The notes beneath the pieces were generated by a model. That model was given only the letters and a program-made list of their open reading frames with translations. It did no database searches and was not told the DNA's origin. From Diphasiastrum complanatum (taxonomy: Eukaryota; Streptophyta; Lycopodiopsida; Lycopodiales; Lycopodiaceae), in assembly GCA_029204225.1 (NCBI GenBank), contig CM055100.1:53053763-53117762 (forward strand): 64,000 nt of DNA, read 5' to 3'. Below, in pieces: positions 61,201 through 64,000 of this stretch. Made by a program: the position numbers and the translations under genes. The first letter of the stretch is position 1; the number at the start of each line of letters is the position of its first letter.

Positions 61201-61710
61201 AACAGTTTTACGTAGTAGAGTGGAAGGATCCCCTGTATTCAAATTTTCTGTGTACCCTGCATGGGACGGAAAAGAGACTAGAAAATGGTCTGAGGGCCGT
61301 GAAGGTTCATCATCTAGGGGGGTGACTTGAGGAGGGGAGTGTTCCAGGGAACCGAAGGCTGCGTCTGTGGACGATGAGTTTCTCACCCAAGAATGAGAGG
61401 GGACAGGATCAGAAGCTGGGCCCAAAAATTCATCCAGGGATCTCCAGCTGCAAGGGAATGCAAAATCCCCTGCACCTTCACCTTCACCCAAGCTCCTGCA
61501 ACAAAATATATCATCGTCACGATCATGCGTGATCTGAGTGGTGCCCAGAATAAGATCCAGATCCATGAGGTCGAGGTCGAGGTCGAGGTCGAGGGGGGAG
61601 TTATCATCATGTAGCACCAACATATTGTTGGGTGCCCTCGCTGCTTCGGAGGCCAGTGGCATCGCATATGTGTCAAAAAGGGATGCCAATTTTGCAGCCT
61701 CCATGCCCAT
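43221..61710 (-). CDS. NLP: NIN-like protein (NLP) transcription factor, RWP-RK + PB1, 4 exons
   Basis: NLPs are nuclear activators of nitrate-response genes that bind nitrate-responsive cis-elements. Exons on the minus strand: 61710-60385, 56019-55972, 55861-54715, 44689-43221; all introns GT-AG, frame open, about 1,329 residues, long for the family (usually about 900-1,000). The N-terminus is acidic with an Asp-Leu repeat ([13 protein letters not shown]). The GAF-like NLP domain spans exon 1 end to exon 3 ([30 protein letters not shown]; then [42 protein letters not shown]). RWP-RK, about residues 810-880, is split by intron 3: [20 protein letters not shown] then [20 protein letters not shown]. 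The C-terminal PB1 (about 1235-1320) has [15 protein letters not shown] and [18 protein letters not shown] with the OPCA-type acidic motif. A short 48-nt exon 2 is needed to join frames. It looks functional despite a 10-kb, transposon-filled intron 3. Confidence 0.93.
45962..46670 (+). repeat. Putative 5' LTR of plus-strand copia element
   Basis: The right edge is firm: ...TTTCCGACA ends at 46670 and the primer site follows. The left edge is a guess at TGTTGAAGTAAG (45962). TATA-like text occurs at about 46050-46066. No 3' LTR survives for comparison. Confidence 0.5.
46671..46680 (+). promoter_or_regulatory. Copia primer binding site
   Basis: TGGTATCAGA directly after the LTR end, the standard plant copia site complementary to initiator tRNA-Met. 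Confidence 0.85.
46811..49590 (+). pseudogene. Copia gag-pol, truncated in RT by a second copia
   Basis: Gag starts [20 protein letters not shown]; it includes a CCHC knuckle [14 protein letters not shown], the protease [13 protein letters not shown], integrase zinc region ([24 protein letters not shown]), core ([35 protein letters not shown]), and RT start ([50 protein letters not shown]). Stops: TGA 47063, TAA 47312, TAG 48340, TAG 48833, TAA near 49273, plus frameshifts near 48115 and 48345. It ends abruptly at 49590 within RT, where the LTR of the minus-strand copia begins. It is antisense to the host NLP gene. Confidence 0.9.
49591..50304 (-). repeat. 3' LTR of minus-strand copia element
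   Basis: The minus-strand read starts TGTTGAACTTGT at 50304, just after the polypurine tract TTAAGGGGGAGT, and ends with a T-run and CA at 49592-49591, 714 bp. A perfect 24-bp palindrome centred near 50131 (GCACATGTGC core) lies inside. It abuts the RT of the plus-strand copia at AGATC (49586-49590), the probable 5-bp target. Confidence 0.8.
50291..53490 (-). pseudogene. Copia gag-pol with near-complete RT-RNase H, integrase deleted
   Basis: Minus-strand order: gag (53488-52511; [19 protein letters not shown], then two CCHC knuckles [14 protein letters not shown] and [14 protein letters not shown]), and protease ([12 protein letters not shown] at about 52450). The integrase is absent except for a short C-terminal trace near 52100. 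RT at 52021-50642 is intact in motif content ([31 protein letters not shown], and [12 protein letters not shown] with the catalytic YVDD). RNase H follows ([19 protein letters not shown], a stop, then [20 protein letters not shown] and [13 protein letters not shown]). No 5' LTR is found beyond 53490. It lies in the sense orientation of the host NLP gene. Confidence 0.9.
53491..54714. other. NLP intron sequence, no feature identified
   Basis: Expected to hold the 5' LTR of the minus-strand copia and the rest of the plus-strand copia, but neither is recognisable. An open minus frame at 53599-53805 is not identifiable. Confidence 0.5.
56699..56802. repeat. 52-bp tandem duplication
   Basis: AGAATTGCAGAATAGAGGAA and the following sequence repeat exactly at 56699 and 56751. 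The exactness implies a recent event. Confidence 0.93.
58630..59350. mobile_element. 721-bp hAT-like element with TTCGAA-rich ends
   Basis: Flanked by a perfect 8-bp direct repeat CTAATGTC (58622-58629 and 59351-59358). Ends: CAATGTTTG on the left and CATAGTTGTGTCG read inward from the right, an imperfect CANNG-type terminal repeat. Subterminal regions carry many TTCGAA, GAACCG and GAATCG motifs (58648-58735 and 59255-59338). The middle has CA repeats, CTCTC runs and a GAGGAGCAG-rich block. No transposase frame. It shares end sequence and arm motif with the 164-bp element at 16522-16685. Confidence 0.8.
58876..58976. repeat. (CA)n-rich interrupted microsatellite
   Basis: CA runs broken by TTGTCAAA spacers that recur at about 58890, 58916 and 58958. 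Inside the hAT-like element. Confidence 0.85.
59359..60384. other. NLP intron 1, 5' part, no feature seen
   Basis: No recognisable repeat or coding sequence. A minus frame at 59383-59589 is short and unidentifiable. Confidence 0.55.
61566..61598 (-). repeat. In-frame 6-bp repeat coding Asp-Leu
   Basis: Five tandem GAGGTC units (plus strand) inside NLP exon 1 encode alternating Asp and Leu. It is a likely site of length variation in the acidic N-terminus. Confidence 0.9.
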
Positions 61711-62160
61711 TTATGCCTGCCTACAGCATCACAGAAAACAACGCATACAACTAGTAGCAGCAGTAGTAGTAGTTGTTACAAATCGTTCAATTTCTACTCC
61801 AACGAAACAAATTCATAATCAAATGTTCTGCTCGATGCTCAGGCCTCACGGGGTGCGAGACTTCATCGAAGACTTTTATTAAGAAAGAAGATGTCAAATG
61901 CTAATATAATAATAATATTACTAAAAAGCCCATGACTTGTAGGCAAGTTCATGAACCTTTCTCACGTCTAAAATTCAGTTTTAACGTTTTCATGGAGTCT
62001 AGCACATAAAAAAAAAAATTAGGTAAAGCTTTTTTACATGCACTTTTCGTCACCTTAGGTGTACGTAAAAAAATGAGACTTTGTTTCCAAGCACTTTACA
62101 CGGGGCCGTGAAATCAGTTGTTTTATGAACGTTTTAATGGCATTATGTTCAAAACATAAT
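61711..62160 (-). promoter_or_regulatory. NLP 5' flank (putative 5' UTR and promoter)
   Basis: Upstream of ATG 61710 on the minus strand. AT-rich stretches (61890-61925, 62010-62035) could hold core promoter elements, but no convincing TATA box position can be fixed without a transcript start. Confidence 0.4.
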
Positions 62161-62270
62161 TGCAACAACCTTCGGTGTCGATGTAGGTACAATAGCAGTC
62201 GTGAGAGAAGAGCATGAAGCAATCAAGCGTGAAGAGTGTGGCGATGCTCCTTTTTGCATAGGCATGAAGG

Positions 62271-62390
62271 CCGCTATAGGTCGCAAGTGCCGTTCTTGCG
62301 AGACCTTGTGGTCCCCCTTTTGCGCCTCAGAACCATCGATACCGCTACATGCCGCAAGTGACGCTCTTGCGGGACCTTGCGATCTTATTG
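62271..62390. repeat. Palindromic direct repeat, two copies, 71-bp period
   Basis: CCGCTA...CGCAAGTGCCGTTCTTGCG followed by GACCTTG at 62271 recurs at 62342 as CGCAAGTGACGCTCTTGCG followed by GACCTTG. Each copy has a CGCAAG/CTTGCG stem. It may be part of another small DNA transposon. Confidence 0.75.
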
Positions 62391-62929
62391 TGGTTGCAGG
62401 ACTTTTGTAATTGTGGGACTTTGCGTTGTGTGACAATGCATGTAACACTGCAACAATGTGAATGGAACTAGATTAATATGGGATTCTGGAGAGTAGCGGA
62501 ATAAATCCAACAATACTTGTGTTGTCTAAGCTTGGAACTATTCGCAAAGTCTATATCTTTATGGGATGTTATGGATTTTTCTTGCAGAGGATTGGTCCCA
62601 TCATAAAGCCCTAGCGAATGAAGGGTCCACACTACCCTTATGTGAGTTATCAGGGAATATTGCCGCTTCCAATCCTAAGGGCCGTCCTACTCACTCCGTA
62701 CTCCACAACCAATGGGAGTTTTCTAGGCTCTCAGATGTATGGTTGCAAGGAGAGAATGACATATCTTCGTGGATCTTTAGATCATACAACTGTGATAGAA
62801 AGATTAGAGAATTTGGCTTGATGACAATATTGAGGAGTTTTTTTTTCATGTATGGCATGCATTGCTCATAAAAACAAAGATGATGACACTCATATGCAAT
62901 GACACAACTAGAATAGTGTACAAGAGCAC

Positions 62930-63127
62930 CTATACCAATCGAATTGGCATATCTCTCAACAATAAACTTTTGATTGGAATTAGAAAGGTTATGGACAAGA
63001 ACAGTAGTAATTTGTGTTTTAGAGACTTAAAAGCGATTTGGCAAGTAGGTATCCAAACAATAGGCGTATCTTTCTTGAGGAGGTCATGGAGAGGGGCTGA
63101 AATAGTAGCAAAATGAGGAAAATCCAT
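62930..63127 (-). pseudogene. Gypsy RT/RNase H junction fragment
   Basis: The minus frame contains ISAPLHDLLKKDTPIVW and CQIAFKSLKHKLL, the conserved stretch at the end of Ty3/gypsy RT (A.PL..LLKK...F.W...C..AF..LK..L). Frame and similarity are lost on both sides. Confidence 0.7.
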
Positions 63128-64000
63128 GTGTATGGAGAGCTAGACCAAGAAACATATGAACGTGGTGAATATACAAAGGAGTGCACCAAGCCATAGAAGA
63201 CTTTAGGCTTACCAAGATAAGTGCAGTTTGTCTTGATATTCTAGAAAGCACAAGTTGCTTTTGAGTTTCCAGATCAATGTTATGTACAAGTTGCTAGATA
63301 CGGGGCCAGTGTCCAAGGTGCCTGTGAACCAAAGGATACTTGTATATTCCAACAAGTAACTCGTCAGTTGTGCTCTATGTGAAAAAATAAAAGGGGTTAA
63401 TTCTTATCGATAGGGGATATTCTGCCCCTCATGGATTGATTAAGTAGCCATTCCTCTATGTTCTAAGAGGTATAACCATAGCATCTTTAGTGAGTTCGTA
63501 TACACAAGAAGATATACATCTCAGGTTATCCTACTCAAAAACCATAACTTTAAAGACTCAAGAATTCGACCAACTTAAATATCCACAAGAAATCTCTCTT
63601 TCAAACAATTTACAACTTCTATTACTAGAACGAGCAAGTTAATTTTCATGTGTAAGTAAGGTCAAGTTTACAAAGACGATATATGCCCATAACTATATTA
63701 ACATAAATATTTTGCAACCCATCAATTTATCTACACAAGCCTATATACCATATTATCAGTTGAGAAACCTGAAGAAAATCGAGAAACTTTAAAGAGTACT
63801 CGCATATGAGCAAGCATAAGTCAATAAAACGAAACTAGGCAAATAACCACACGTAAGAACAGAGAGAGAAAAATTAGTGCTTATTAATACATAAAGAAAA
63901 TTGGGTCATAGTATTTACAATTTTAGACAAAATGCTTGCTATAACAATGTAAAATCCTATATCATTTCCTTAAAATCGAGAGCTTAAAAAGTCCATATTA
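63128..64000. other. Right edge, no feature identified
   Basis: AT-rich sequence with no supported gene. It may be decayed gypsy element sequence continuing from 62930. Confidence 0.45.

Overview
This window comes from the nuclear genome of a land plant, most likely a flowering plant. It holds parts of two ordinary host genes with canonical GT-AG introns: a phosphatidylinositol-4-phosphate 5-kinase of the PIP5K9 type on the plus strand and an NIN-like (RWP-RK/PB1) transcription factor on the minus strand. The rest is retrotransposons, small DNA transposons and long GA/CT microsatellites. The species cannot be fixed from the sequence alone. The repeat-swollen introns and abundant LTR elements suggest a medium-to-large genome.

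Layout. About 1-14.5 kb: the 3' half of the PIP5K gene. I can place five exons (707-817, 1051-1238, 4095-4267, 13739-13907, 14208-14490); the gene starts left of the window. Its 9.5-kb intron (4268-13738) contains a GGTACC-rich hAT-like MITE, two GA microsatellites with duplicated flanks, a LINE ORF1-type pseudogene on the minus strand, an internally deleted chromodomain Ty3/gypsy element, and a LINE reverse-transcriptase fragment. About 14.5-20.4 kb: intergenic DNA with two copia integrase/RT scraps, a 126-bp tandem duplication, a TTCGAA-rich hAT-like MITE and a pair of 17-bp palindromes. About 20.4-27.1 kb: a Tat/Athila-like gypsy element on the plus strand. It has gag and protease but no RT or integrase; a long coiled-coil ORF that I do not recognise sits in their place. 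About 27.1-30.1 kb: microsatellites, a three-copy 0.2-kb repeat, a short acidic ORF and an A-rich, T-poor tract. About 30.1-34.5 kb: a degraded minus-strand copia element. About 34.5-40.7 kb: a minus-strand relative of the same Tat/Athila family that has the RNase H and integrase half. Its leader is interrupted by a 1.1-kb, GC-rich fold-back element. About 43.2-61.7 kb: the four-exon NLP gene on the minus strand. Its 10-kb third intron splits the RWP-RK domain and contains two copia elements, one inserted in the other; its first intron holds a 721-bp hAT-like element with a perfect 8-bp target-site duplication. About 61.7-64 kb: NLP upstream DNA with a short palindromic direct repeat and a gypsy RT fragment.

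The two host genes show no obvious functional link. PIP5K makes PI(4,5)P2 at membranes. NLPs are nitrate-responsive transcription factors. The transposons are mostly dead: their nonsense codons are largely TAG or TGA at sites one C-to-T step from CAG or CGA, which fits decay of methylated cytosines. I found no CRISPR, rRNA, confident tRNA or bacterial-type feature.
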